The notes under the pieces are model-generated. The model did no database searches. It was not told where the DNA came from and worked only from the letters and a program-made list of their open reading frames with translations. This document shows, piece after piece, positions 25,934-41,650 of a stretch of DNA of 64,000 nt. This stretch comes from Nissolia schottii (Eukaryota; Streptophyta; Magnoliopsida; Fabales; Fabaceae), in contig QANU01047353.1 of assembly GCA_003254905.1 (NCBI GenBank), positions 681,699 through 745,698 on the forward strand. Reading direction: 5' to 3'. The translations under genes were made by a program, and so were the position numbers. How positions within the stretch are numbered: the stretch's first letter is position 1; each line of letters opens with the position of its first letter.

Positions 25934-26194
25934 TGTTAGAATTAAAATAATATAATATAATATAATATCTTTATTATATCATAAATTGATTTAGGTTTGA
26001 TTATGTGATGATTTAATTTGATTTTAAATTATTCTCTCATTATGTGTTGATTCTATTGTGGGCTTATAAATTGGCACTACTTTATTATACCCATTGCACA
26101 ACTCTTATAATACAATTACAGTATTTCATGTTCTTTGTATTTTATCTATAGTCTTTGTTGTGTCCCTTTACTAGTTTTATCAAAATGTTTAACA
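25934..26194 (+). mobile_element. Solo LTR inserted in the satellite array
   Basis: This 261-bp segment interrupts a satellite unit. It starts TGTTAGAATT and ends TGTTTAACA, the TG…CA form of an LTR. It contains a TATA-like TTATAAATTGGCAC near 26065. The flanks TATAG (25929-25933) and TATAA (26195-26199) look like a 5-bp target duplication with one mismatch. The satellite resumes in register after it. No internal retroelement domain is present, so it fits a solo LTR left by LTR-LTR recombination, probably copia-like. Confidence 0.7.
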
Positions 26195-29100
26195 TATAAA
26201 AATGACACTTTACTGAAAATCATTTTTGAGTGAAAATCTAAGGGATTCAAAAAATGTCTCTTTATGATAAAGTTATTTTTTAACGTAGAAAATGTGGCTA
26301 GAACCTATGAAAGACGGTCATTAATATAAGAAGTTATTTTGAGTTAAAAATGGACGATCGTAGGCTACAAAAATTGCACTTTACCGAAAGTCAATTTTAC
26401 ATGAAAATTCAAGGCTATAGCCAACGTAAAATGCATATTAACGAAAAACTTTTTTTTAAAACGAATAAGGCGTTGATATAGCCTATGAAATTTGCTCATT
26501 GATCCTAGAAGGCTGTAATAATGAAAAATATTAGGTCATAGGCTACGAAAATTACACTTTATCGAAAGTCAATTTTAAACAAAAATGTAAGGCTATTGCC
26601 AACGAAAAATGCATATTAATGAAAAACCTTTTTTTAAATGAATCTGACATTGCTATAGCCTATGAAAGTTAGTCATTGATCCAAGAAGTTTGTTTTAATG
26701 AAAAATTTAAGGTCATAGGCTTCATAAATCGTAATTTAACAAAAATCATTTTTGAGTGAAAATCTAAAGCATTGCTATAGCCTACGAAAAATGATTCTTT
26801 ACGATGAAGTTTTTTTTGAATGCAGAAAACAAGGCAATACCCTATGAAAGATGGTCATTAATATAAGAAGTCATTTTTCAATAAAATAGAAAGTTACAGG
26901 CTACAAAATTTGCACTTTACCAAAAAATAAATTTGGTGTGAAAATCCAAGACTATAGCCTACGAAAATTGCATATTAACCAAAAAGTTTGTTTTCAACAA
27001 ATAGTACAAGGCCAAAGCCTGTGAAAGATGGTCATTGATTCAATAAGTCTGTTATTATAAAATAATATAAGGTCATTGGCAACAGAAATCACACTTTATC
27101 AAAAATCATTTTTGAGTGAAAATCCAAGGCAGCCTATGAAAAATATCTCTTTATGATAAAGTTATTTTTTAACGTAGAAATTGTGGCTATAGATTACGAA
27201 ATGTGGCCATTAATATAGGAAGTTCTTTTTAGTTAAAAATAGAAGGTCATAGGCTTCGGAAACTGCACTATATTGAAAGTCAATTTTAAACGAAAGTTTA
27301 AGGCTATAGCCAACGAAAAATGCATATTAACAAAAAAAAACTTTTTTTTTAACAAATGTAGCACTGCTATAGCCTATGAAAGTTGGTCATTGATCCAAAA
27401 AGGTTGTTTTAATAAAAAAAATATAAGGTCATAGGCTTCGCAAATTGTGATTTACAAAAAATCATTTTTGAGTGAAAATCCAAGGCTATAGCCTATTAAG
27501 AATTCCTATTTACGATAAGTAATTTTTAATGCAGAAAACATGGGAATGCCCAATGAAAGATGGTCATTAATCTAAGAAGTCATTTTTCAATAAAAATAGA
27601 AAGTCATAATCTACAGAAATTGCACTTTTTCGCAAATCAATTTGGAGCGAAAATCCATGGACGATTGTTGCATATTAATGAAATAGTTTGTTTTTAACAA
27701 ATAATACAAGGCCAGAGCCTATGAAAGTTGGTCATTGATCCAATGAGTCTATTATAATAATAAAATATAAAAGGTCATAGGCTACGGAAATTGCACCTTA
27801 CCAAAAATCATTTTTGAGTGAAAATCCAAGTATTACGAAAAATGTCACTTTATGATAAAGTTATTTTTTAACGTAGAAAATATGACTATAGCCTATGAAA
27901 GGTGATCATTAATATAAGAAGTTATTTTTAGTTAAAAATAGTAGGTCATAGGCTACGGAAATTGCACTTTATTGATAGTCAATCTTAAATGAAAATTCAA
28001 GGTATAGCTAACGCAAAATGCATATTAACGAAGAAAAAAAATTTAACGAATAAGACATTGTTATAGCCTATGAAAGTTGGTCATTGATCAAAAAAGTCTA
28101 TTTTAATGAAAAATATAAGGTCATAGGCTTTGGAAATCACATTTTACCAAAAATCATTTTTTTAGTGAAAATCAAGGGTATAGCCTACGAAAAATGCTTA
28201 TTTATTATAAAGTTATTTTTTTGATGCAGAAAACTTGGCAATACCCTTTGAAAGATGGTCATTAATCTAAGAAGTCTTTTTTTTCAATAAATATAGAAGA
28301 TCACAGGCTACAGAAATTGCACTATGCCAAAAATCAATTAGCCTATGAAAGATGCATATTAAGAAAAAAAAATTGTTTATAATGAATAAGGCAAGGCAAT
28401 GGCCTATGACAGCAATGATTCATCCAAGAAGTCCTTTTTCTATGGAAAAGAGATAACCATAGGCTATGGAAATTGCACTTTACAAAAAATCATTTTCGAG
28501 GGAAAATCCAAGGTTATAACCCATTGAAAAATGTCTACTTACGATAAAGTTATTTAACGAAGATAACATGGCTACAGCCTATGAAAGATGGTCATCAATC
28601 TAAGAAGTTGTTTTTCAATAAAAACAAAAGGTCATAGACTACAAAAATTGCACTTTACCAAAAATCAATTTGGAGTGAAAATCCAAGGCTAACCTATGAA
28701 AATGGCATATTATCAAGAAAGTTTGTTTTCAACAAATAATACAAGGCCAGAGCCTGTGAAAATTGGTCATTTATTAAAGAAGTCTATTATAATAAAAATA
28801 TAAGGTCATAGGCTACAGAAATTACACTTTATCGAGAATCATTTTTGAGTAAGAATCCAAGGCCTACGGAAAATGCCACTTTATGATAAAGTTTTTTTTT
28901 TTTTTACATAGAAAACGTGGTCCTATGAAAGATGGTAGTTAATTTAAGAAGTTATTTTTACTTAAAAATAAAAGATCATAGGCTACAAAAATCGCATTTT
29001 AGCAAAAGTCAATTTTAAACTGAAATTCAAGGCTATAACCAACAAAAAAATGCATATAAATGAGAAACCTTTTTTTAAATAATAAGACATTAGCCTATGA

Positions 29101-31095
29101 AAATTAGTCATTATTCCAAGAAGTCTGTTTTAATGAAAAATATAAGGCCAAAGGCTTCGAAAATTACACTTTACCAAAAGTCATTTTTGAGTGAAAATCC
29201 AAGGCTATAACCTACAAAAAAAATGTTTTTTTTTACGATAAAGTTATTTTTTTACACAAAAAACTTGCCAATACCCTATGAAAGATGATCATTAATCTAA
29301 GCAGTCATTTTCAATAAAAATAGAAAGTCGTGGGTTATAGAAATTGCACTTTACCGAAAATCAATTTGGAGTGAAAATCCAAGGCTATAGCCTACGAAAA
29401 ATTCATATTAATGAAAACTTTGTTTTTAACGAATAAAACAAGGAAATAGCCTATGACAGACTGTCCTTCATCCAACATGCTAGAGGCTACAGAAATGGCA
29501 CTTTACAAAAAATCATTTCCGAGTAAAAATCCAAGGCTATAGCCTATGAAAAATGTTTATTTACGATAATGTTATTTTTTTTTATTGAAGAAAACATGGC
29601 TACAACCTATGAAAGATGGTCATAAATCTAAGAAGAAGTTTTCATTAAAAATTCAAGGTCATGGGCTACAAAATTTGTTCTTTAAAAAAATCATTTCTGA
29701 GTTAAAATCCAAAGTTGTAGCATACGAAAAATGAATACTACCCAAAAAAATTTGTTTTAAAAGAATAAGACAAGGCAATAGACTATGAAAGAAGGTCATT
29801 GATACAAGAAGTTTGTTTTAATGAAGAAGAGAAGGCCCTAGGCTACAAAAATTGCACTTGACCAAAAATCATTTGACTTAAAATCCAAGGTTATAGCCTA
29901 CAAAAAAATGTCTATTTATGATAAAGTTATTTTTTATTGAAGAAAACATTGCTATAACCTATAAAAGTTGATCATCAATCTAAGAAAACATTTTTCATTA
30001 AAAATTGAAGGTCATAAGCTGCAGAAATTGCACTTTATCGAAAATCATATCAGTCAAAATTCAAGGCTAGCATATGAAAAATGAATATTAACGAAAAACT
30101 TTGTTTTTAAAGAATAAGACAAGGAAATAGCCTATGAAAGAAGGCCATAGATACAGGAGGTTTTTTTAATGAAAAAGAGAAAGTCATTGGCCACGAAAAT
30201 TGCACTTTACAAAAAATCATTTTTGAGTTAAATCTAAGGGTATAGCCTGCGAAAAATGTCTATTTACAATAAAGTTATTTTTTTTAACAAAGATAACAAG
30301 GCTACAACTTATGAAAGATGGTCATCAATCAAAAAAGTTATTTTTCAATAAAAATAGAAGGTCATAGATTACAAAAATTACACTTTACCAAAAATCAATT
30401 TGGAGTGAAACCTTACGAAAAATTCATATTAACGAAAAAGTTTATTCAACAAATAACACAAGGCCAGAGCCTATGAAAGTTGGTCATTGATCCAATAAGT
30501 TTGTTATAAAGAAAAATATAAGGTCTTTGGCTACGGAAACTACGTTTTACAGAAAATCATTTTTGAGTGAAAATCCAAGTACGAAAAATGCCTCTTTATG
30601 ATAAAGTTATTTTTTAATGTAAAAAACATAGTTATAGCCTATGAAAGATGGTCATTAGTATGAAGTTGTTTTCAGTTAAAAGTAGAAGGCCATAGACTAC
30701 AAAAAATACACTTTACCAAAAGTCAATTTTAAACGAAAATTCAAGGCGATAGCCAACGAAAAAATGCATATTAACGAAACACATTTTTTGTAAGAAATAT
30801 AAGGTAATAGGCTATGCAAATTGCACTTTACCAAAAATTATTTTAGAGTAAAAATCCAAGGGTATAACCTACGAAAAGTGCCTATTTACAATAAAGTTAT
30901 TTTTTAACGAAGAAAACTTGGCTACAGCCTATGAAAGATTGTCATCAATCTAAGAAGTCATTTTTCATTAAAAATTGAATGTCTTGGGCTAAAAAATTGC
31001 ACATCACCAAAAATCATTTTTGAGTTAAAATCCAAGGTATAGCCTACGAAAATTGAATATTAACGAAATACTTTCTTTTCAATGAATAAGACAAG

Positions 31096-31900
31096 TAGGG
31101 GCGTCAAACGGGCCAGCCCGTTTATGGTCGATCCACGGGCATAAACGGGTCAGCCCGCCAGCCCGTTTATTTTGTTAAAAAAAATAAAATTTTGGTCTAT
31201 ATTTTATGATTTAAATACAAAGTTATGAATAAGTATGCGCGGTCAGTTTTAACTATTTTTATCGTCTATCTATTAATTAATCAGAAAGAAATAGTTTATA
31301 TAAAATTTGAGGATCCATTTTTGATGGTAATAAATAGAGAAAAATTAAGGTTTTGTGATTTTTTCATCTTTATCTCTTTATTGTGGTAATGAAATCTTTA
31401 AGTTTGGATAGGTTTACAAATAGTAACATTTTTCAATTAAGAAGTTATTTGCAAAGCTTTGATAGAAAAAAAAGGGATAACAAGAAAATGTATTTAATTA
31501 ACACCTAGAGTCTAAAACCGCGCGATGATCAATAATTTTAAAATATCTAAAAAATGTTTTAATTATAACTAAAACAACTTAGCAATTTAGTTTGCAACTT
31601 GGGCTTCAAGATGAAGATCTAAAACTTCAATTTGGGCTTCAATTTGAACGTGAGATATCAATTATCATGTAGTTTTATTAACTTAATCTTTAAAAATAAC
31701 AATTTGTTTTTTTTTAAAATAAAATAAAAATTAAAAAAAATTAAAAAAAAAATTCACCTGCTCACGGGCTGACCCGTTTATAGCCCACGGGCTTAAACAG
31801 GCCGGGCTATTTTTTTTCAAATTTTCACGAGCCTATTTTTTGCATGTAAAGTTCGTCCATTTAATTGGGTAAACGGGCCGGACTCATTTTGACAACTCTA
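31096..31900. mobile_element. Non-autonomous hAT-type transposon with perfect 8-bp target duplication
   Basis: The 805-bp insertion has termini TAGGGGCGTCAAACGGGCC and, inverted at the right end, TAGAGTTGTCAAAATGAGTC, with GGGCC-rich subterminal repeats (ACGGGCCAGCCCG and CGGGCTGACCCG). It is flanked by identical AAGACAAG copies at 31088-31095 and 31901-31908. Removing the element and one copy restores an ordinary satellite monomer. The T/CAGGGGTGTCAA-type ends and 8-bp duplication are typical of plant hAT elements. No transposase is encoded; the interior is AT-rich. Confidence 0.88.
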
Positions 31901-34900
31901 AAGACAAGGCAATAGCCTATGAAAGAAGGTCATCGATCCAAGAATGTTTTTTAATGAAAGTGAGATGGCCATTAGCTACGAAAATTGCATTTCACCGAAA
32001 ATCACGAGTGAAAATCCAAGGCTATTGCCTACAAAAATAAATCCTATTAATGATATAGTTTATTTTTAACGAAGAAAACATGGTTATAGCCTATAGAAGA
32101 TTACCATTAATTTGAGAAGTCATTTTTAGTTAAAAATAGAAGGTCATAGGCTACAAAAATTGCACTTTATCGAAAATCAATTTGGAGTGATAATCCAAAT
32201 CTATAGCATACAAAAAATTCCTATTTACAGTAAAGTTAGTGTTAACCAAAGAAAACATGGTTATAGCCTATAAAAATGACCATTAATCTAAGAAGTTATT
32301 TTTTGTTAAAAATAGAAGGTAAGCTACAAAAATTGCATTTTACCAAAAGTCAATTTTAAACGAAAATTCAAGGATGAAAGAGGCATATTAACGAAAAGGT
32401 TTATTTTCAACAAATAATACAACGACAGAGGCTATGAAAGTTGTTCATTGATCCAATAAGTCTATTTTAATGAAAAATATAATATCATAGGCTACGAAAA
32501 TTGCAATTTACAAAAAATCATTGTTGGGTGAAAATCCAAGGCTATAGTCTACAAAAAAATGCCTATTTAGGACAAAGTAATTTTTTAACAAAGAAAACAT
32601 GGCTACAGTTATGAAAAATGGTCATTAATCTAAGAAGTCATTTTTCAATAAAAATAGAAGGTCACAGGTTACATGAATTGCAATTTACCAAAAATCTTTT
32701 TTGAGTTAAAATCCAAGGTTATTGCCTACGAAAAATGAATATTAAAGAAAAACTTTATTTTTAACAAATAAGACAAGGCAATAAACTATGAAAGATAGTC
32801 ATTGATCCAAATAGTATTTTTTAATGAAAAAGAGATGGTCACATGCTACCAAAATTGTCCTTTACTGAAAATCAATTTTGAGTGAAAATCTAAGGTTGTA
32901 GTGTTCGAAAAAAATGCCTATTTACGATATAGTTTTTTTTTTAAAAGCATGGCTATAGCCTTTGAATGATGATCATTAATCTCTGAAGTCATTTTCCTTT
33001 AAAAATAGGAGGTCATAGGCTACAGAATTTGAAATTTATCAAAAATAAATTTGGAGTGAAAATCCAAGGTAGCATATAAAAAATGCATACTAACGAAAAA
33101 CTTTGCTTTCAACAAATAATACATGACCAGATCCTATGAAAGTTGTTCATTGATCCCAGAAGTCTGTTATAATGAAAAACATAAGGTCATAGGCTAAGGA
33201 TATTGCACTTTGTCAAAATTCATTTTTGAGTGAAAATCCAAAGTTATAGCCTATGAAAAATGCCTCTTTATGATAAAGTTATTTTTTAACGTAGAAATAT
33301 GGCTATGGCCTTTGAAAGATGGTCATTAATATAAGAAGTTATTTTTTGTTAAAAATAGAAATTCATAGGCTACAAAAATTGCACTTTACCGAAAATCAAT
33401 TTGGAGCGAAAATCTAAGGTTATAGCTTACGAAAAATGCATATTAAATAAACAGTATTTTTTTTTCAACAAATAATACAAGGCTAAAGCCAATAAAAGAT
33501 AAAAAATTAATCAAAATATTCATTTTTAATGAAGAAGAGTTGGCCATAGGTTAAGGAAATGTCAGTTTACCAAAAATCAATTTTGAGTGAAAGTCCAAGG
33601 CTATAGACTACAAAAAATGCCAATTTACAGTGAAGTTTATTTTGAACGAAGGAAACATGGTTATAGACTATGAAAGATGACTATTAATCTAATAAGTTAT
33701 TTTTAGTTAGAAATAGAAGGTCATAGGCTATAGAAATCGCATATTACCGAAAGTCAATTTTAAATGAAAATTCAATGCTATAGCAAACGAAAAATACATA
33801 TTGACGAAAACTATTTTTTTAACGAATAAGACATTGCTATTGCCAATGACTGTTGGCCATTGATCCAAGAAGTCTGTTTGAATGAAAAATATAAGGCAAT
33901 AGGCTTCAGAAATTGCACCTTACTTGAAATCATTTTTTATTGAAAATCCAACCCTATAATCTATGAAAAATGCATATTTATGATAAAGTTATTGTTTAAC
34001 AAAGAAACATGGTTGTAGCCTATGAAAGATGGTCACTAATTTAAGAAGTCATTTTTCAATAAAAAATAGGTGGTCATAGGCTATAGAAATTGCACTTTAC
34101 CAAAAATCATTTTGGAGTAATAATCTAAGGCTATAACTTATGAAAAATGAATATTAACGAAAAACTTTATTTTTGACGAATAAGACATTTTTATGCAATA
34201 GCCTATGACGAATAGCCTATGACAAACGGTCATTCATTTAAGAAGTCCTTTTTAATGAAAAGATAAAGCCATAGGCTATAGAAAATGCACTTTACCAAAA
34301 GTCTTTTTTGAGTGGAAATATGAGGTTATAGCCTACAAAAAATGTCTATTTATGATAAAGTTAATTTTTAACGAAGAAAACATGTCTACAACCTATTAAA
34401 GATGGTTATCAATCTAAGAAGTCGTTTTTCATCAAAATAAAGTTGTACTTTAACGAAAAATCATTTTTGAGTTAAAATCCAAAGCTTCATCCTACGAAAA
34501 ATAAATATTAACGAAAAACTTTGTTTATAAAATAGGACCAGGCAATAGCCAATCAAAGACGTTCATTGATACAATAAGTTTTTTTTAACAAAATAGAAAA
34601 GGCCATAGGCTACAAAAATTTTACTTTACTAAATATTAATTTTGAGTGAAAATTAAAAGTTATAGCCTATGAAAAAAGTGCTTATTTATGATTTTTTTTT
34701 TAATGAAATGGAAGATCATAGGCTACAGAAGTTACACTTTATCGAAAATCAATTTAGAGTAAAAATGTAAGGTTATAGTCTTTGAAAAGTGCATATTAAC
34801 GAAAAACATTTTTTTTCAACAAATAAGACCTATGCAAGATGGTCTTTGATCCAAGAAGTCTTTTATAATTAAAAATAGAATGTCATAGACTACACAATTG

Positions 34901-35872
34901 CACTTTACCAAAAATTATTTTTGAGTGAAAATCCAAGGGTATAGCTTATGAAAAATGCTTATTTATGATAAAGTTATTTCTTAATGAATAAAACATGGCA
35001 ACAACCTATGATACATGGTCATCAATCTAGGAAGTTGTTTTTCATTAAACATTGTAGGTCATAGGCAACAAAAATTATACTTTACCAAAAATCATTTTTT
35101 AGTTAAAATCGAAGGTTTCAACTTACAAAAAATGAATATTAACAAAAAACTTTGTTTTAAAAATAAGACCAGGAAATAACCTATGAAATATGGTCATTGA
35201 TCTAAGAAGTCTTTTTTCATAAGAAATAGAAGGTCATAGGCTATGGAAATTGTGTTTTACCGAAAATCAATTTTGAGTGAAAATCCAAGGTCGCCCTGCG
35301 AAAAAAAGCCTATTTACGATACAGTTTGTTTATAACAAAGAAAACATGGCCTATGGAAGATGACTATTAATCTAGGAAGTTATTCTTAGTTAAAAACAAA
35401 AGGACATAGGATTCTTAAATTGCACTTTATCAAAAATCAATTTGAAGTGAAAATCCAAGGCTACAACATACGAAAAATTCATATTAACGCAAAGGTTTGT
35501 TTTCAACAAATAATACAAGGCTAGAGCCTATGAAAGATGAAAATTAATCTAAAAAGTCATTTTTAATGAAAAAGAGAAGGTCATAGGCTACAGAAATATT
35601 AGTTTACCGAAAATCATTTTTGAGCGAAAATCCAATGCTATAGACTAAATGTCTATTTAAAGTAAAAAAAAATTTAACAAAGAAAATATGGCTATAGCCT
35701 ATAAAAGATGTCCATTAATCAAATATGTTGATTTTCATTAAAAATATAAGGTCATAGACTACAAAAATTGCACTTTACTGAAAAATCAATATTAAATGAA
35801 AACAGAAGGCTATAGCCAACACATATGCATATTATCGAGAAAAAAAATTCTTAACAAATAAGACATTGCAAA

Positions 35873-36780
35873 TGTAACATCCAAATTTTTTCCCTTACAA
35901 AGGTTTTGTGAAATTACTAACCCCGCGTAATTAAAGTGGTCACGAAACGATTATTTGGACTGAAAATTAATTATAAAGGTGGGTCCGTGGGCCCCATGGC
36001 TACGTCGCCCTGAGATGGCCAACGTTATTGCCAGCCATCTTCAAAGCATAAAAACGGGAAAGAAAAAGGTGTAGGGCCAAACCCATGGACTTCGTTAGTT
36101 CGAGTTGGCCGATAACATTATTGTTAATCATTTTTAAAGCATAAAAATGAAAAGGAAAAAAAATAGGTGTAGGGCAAGGCTCATGGGCTTTTTAGGCCTG
36201 CGAGCCCCATGACTGTGTCGACCTGAGACGACTGATAACGTTATTGTTACCCATCTTTAAAGCATAAAAATGGGGGGAAAATTAGGTATGGGGGCAAGCC
36301 ATGGGCTTTTTGGGCTCATGGGCCCCATCACTTTGAATTGGCCAATAACGTTATTGCTAACCATTTTTAAAGCATAAAAATGAAAAAAAAAATTAGGTGT
36401 GAGATAAGCCCATAGGCTTTTTGGAGGCCAAAAAGCCCATGGGCCCTATGGTTGTGTCGGCCTGAGATGGCTGATAACGTTATTACTACCCATCTTTAAA
36501 GCATAAAAATGGAAAGAAGAAAAAAGTAAGGACTTTTTTGGCTCATCAACCGCGTCAACCTAAGTTGGCCAATAACATCATTGTTAACCATTTTTAAAGC
36601 ATAAAAAAAAATAGGTACTAGATCAAGCCATGAGCTTTTTGGGCCTGTAAACCCCATGGCCACGTCAACCCAAGTTAAAAAATAATGTTATCGTTATCCA
36701 TTTTTAAAGTATAAAACTGAAGAAAAAAAATATAGGTATAAGGCTCAGCCCATGAACTTTTTGGGCTCATTGGCCGTGTC
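35873..36780. repeat. Second tandem repeat, ~110-bp units in an alternating A/B pattern, with an LTR-like start
   Basis: The satellite breaks at TGTAACATCC (35873), which resembles the start of some gypsy LTRs. From about 35985, seven units each carry AAAGCATAAAAA (near 36044, 36137, 36258, 36370, 36500, 36595 and 36705) and GCCCATGGGCTTTTTGGGC-like sequence. Units alternate between a form with GAGATGGCTGATAACG / CCCATCTTTAAAG and one with TTGGCCAATAACG / AACCATTTTTAAAG, giving a ~230-bp dimer. No coding capacity was seen. Confidence 0.7.
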
Positions 36781-37426
36781 AATGGGCCAACATTAGAAAT
36801 CCAAAACAGAGAAAAAAAATTAATTTTTTTTTACTTAAAATGAGCAAGCAGGCTAACCCTGTGAACCTTTTGTATATGAGGCTTTTTAGCCCGCAAGCCC
36901 TATGGACTTTTTGAGGCTCAGGCCCTGGCCCTAACCCATTTACGCCCATTGAGAAAAAGGGCCCAATAGGAAAAGGCCAATATTTTGTCACCTCTAGCCC
37001 ATAATAGCACCTTGAAAGCATTATTATAACCAAATACCAAATTATATTATATATCTTCAAGCAAACAAGGTCGTTATCCTAACTGGGATTATATACTCCA
37101 GTCTATTAATACATAAAAACGTAAGTTAAAGAACAAGATGGGGAACCTTGAAAATGCAAACTTTGACAATTTTAAGAGTTTTCTCACAATAATTTTTTTT
37201 CCAGGAAACCAAATATGCATCAACCACCCTTATGCTTCACGGAGATTCTAGAAGTTATGTCAAGATTAGAAACACCTCCAACTTCTTCAATTAGCAAAGG
37301 AAAATATATGAAGAAAAGGAAGAAGGTAGAGAGAGAGAGAGAGGGGGGGAGGATACAAAGTAGGACATATATGGCTTTTGTTGTTGTCAAATGTTCTTTT
37401 TCTCTTATAGACCCTAGAGTGTTGAA
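36781..37426. other. Intergenic DNA with a possible hAT terminus, downstream of the ROP gene
   Basis: At about 36980-37000 the minus strand reads TAGAGGTGACAAAATATTGG, resembling a hAT-type terminal inverted repeat, and GGGCC-rich sequence lies nearby. I could not find the partner terminus or a target duplication. A GA-rich microsatellite is at about 37328-37351. The rest is the 3' flank of the ROP gene. Confidence 0.35.
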
Positions 37427-40459
<3,033 letters not shown>

Positions 40460-40948
40460 TCACAATCCCTCTTTTTTCAATGTTCTTCCTCTTCTTTCTT
40501 GCCTCAAAAACCTAAAAATTCCCCCAGATCTTCCACCTGAGGACCCTCCCAATCAATGATCACACTCTCCCAACACAATCACACGCACGCGCGCACCACC
40601 CCCTTCCAAATTTCTCCTCCTCCACTCGTTGCAGCTTCAATCACGCATCATCTGTACCATCCAAAAAAATCCACAAACTTCCATAAATCAATCAAAAGCA
40701 AAAGGGGGGAAAAAAAAAACCAAACACATAAAAAAGTCGAATTTTGAAAATGCCCAAATCGAATTGGGAACGAGCTCAATCGGAAAATGCAAGAGGGTGA
40801 ATGAAAAAAATTGTATGAAAATAAAAGAAAAAAAGACGAATTCGAGAAAAAAAAATTGGAAATGAAAAATTGAGAAACCCTAACCGTTATGGAGGAGATG
40901 GAAATTATGCGAGGGAATGGGGGAATTGTTGCGGGGGGAACAGAGAAT

Positions 40949-40951
<3 letters not shown>

Positions 40952-40981
<30 letters not shown>
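40952..40981. repeat. (AG)15 microsatellite in the ROP 5' region
   Basis: A perfect AG run lies about 515 bp upstream of the ROP start codon; on the sense strand of ROP it is a CT repeat. GA/CT repeats are common in plant core promoters and 5' UTRs. A GAGAGA-type regulatory role is possible but not shown. Confidence 0.8.
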
Positions 40982-40984
<3 letters not shown>

Positions 40985-41384
40985 CAAAGGGAAGAGAGAG
41001 GACCTTTCTTTCTGCCGTTGAAGCGTTCGTTGAGCGAACAAAAATCGTCGCCAACAGAACCTATCTGTGTTTGTTTAGCTGTTTTTCTTTTGTTGTATTT
41101 TTGTTTTTAACCTTTTTTTACTATTATTTATTGGTTTTTTCGTTCTTTTTTTTTTTTTGCAACTATATAATAATTTGGAATAAAATCCTCTAAATTTAAA
41201 GTTCATTGGATTAAAAAAAAAAAGTGAGTAGTGAAATTTGTTTTTACTTATTAATGATGAGAAGTTTACTACTTGTGTTGTGAGCCCGCTTCTCATAAGA
41301 AGTCTCAAGATGAGTTGTGGGAGATATATGATAAGTTACATACACTCTTTTATATGTTTGAATAACAAAATTGTAATAATTAAG

Positions 41385-41650
41385 TATAATGTCTTGATTG
41401 ATCCCTAAATTTTTTCGGGGTGTTTACCGTAGTCTTTTAACAAAAAAATCCCTAATTAGTCCTTAGACACTCTCAATTAATCTCTTAACATTTCAAAAGT
41501 TACTCTCATTAATCACTTAGAATTTTAGACAGAAAAATTAACAAGGTGAACGCTTGAAATATTCTAAGACTAGTCGAGGGCTTTTTTTTTTTTTAGAGAT
41601 TAATGTGAACATCAATAAAAAATGTAAGGCATTTCCCTAATAATTACTAT
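41385..41650. repeat. Probable decayed fold-back repeat
   Basis: The left part (TGATTGATCCCTAAATTTTT) and the right part (TTTTTTAGAGATTAATGTGAACATC) are weakly inverted copies, with ATTAGTCCTTAG- and ATTAATCTCTTAA-like motifs between. This resembles the family of the element at 12400-12655 in wording and layout. Boundaries are uncertain. Confidence 0.35.

Larger units (their letters stand above)
24340..35872. repeat. Satellite array of ~177-bp units, about 60 copies, with nested higher-order structure
   Basis: Head-to-tail, degenerate units run almost unbroken for 11.5 kb. The motif GGTCATAGGCTAC recurs at, for example, 25029, 25212, 25390, 25567 and 25745, a spacing of 173-183 bp. Each unit splits by eye into three related ~57-60-bp monomers, beginning approximately AAGGCTATAGCCTACGAAAA, AAGGCAATAGCCTATGAAAG and AAGGTCATAGGCTACGAAAA. 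The first monomer alternates in consecutive units between a GCATATTAACG form and a CCTATTTACGATAAAG form, giving a ~355-bp repeat. GGCTATAGCC within the monomers is a perfect palindrome. No open reading frame is conserved, so it is non-coding satellite DNA. A solo LTR and a hAT-type element interrupt it. I do not recognise it as a named satellite. Confidence 0.9.

Noticed and set aside
24340..35872. CRISPR-like array or repeat-protein gene
   Set aside because: The units are contiguous and degenerate without unique spacers, the surroundings are plant nuclear DNA, and no reading frame persists across units.
36779..37060. 93-codon minus-strand frame ending near the ROP 3' flank
   Set aside because: The composition follows repeat-like GGGCCC and poly-A sequence, and no homology could be recognised.
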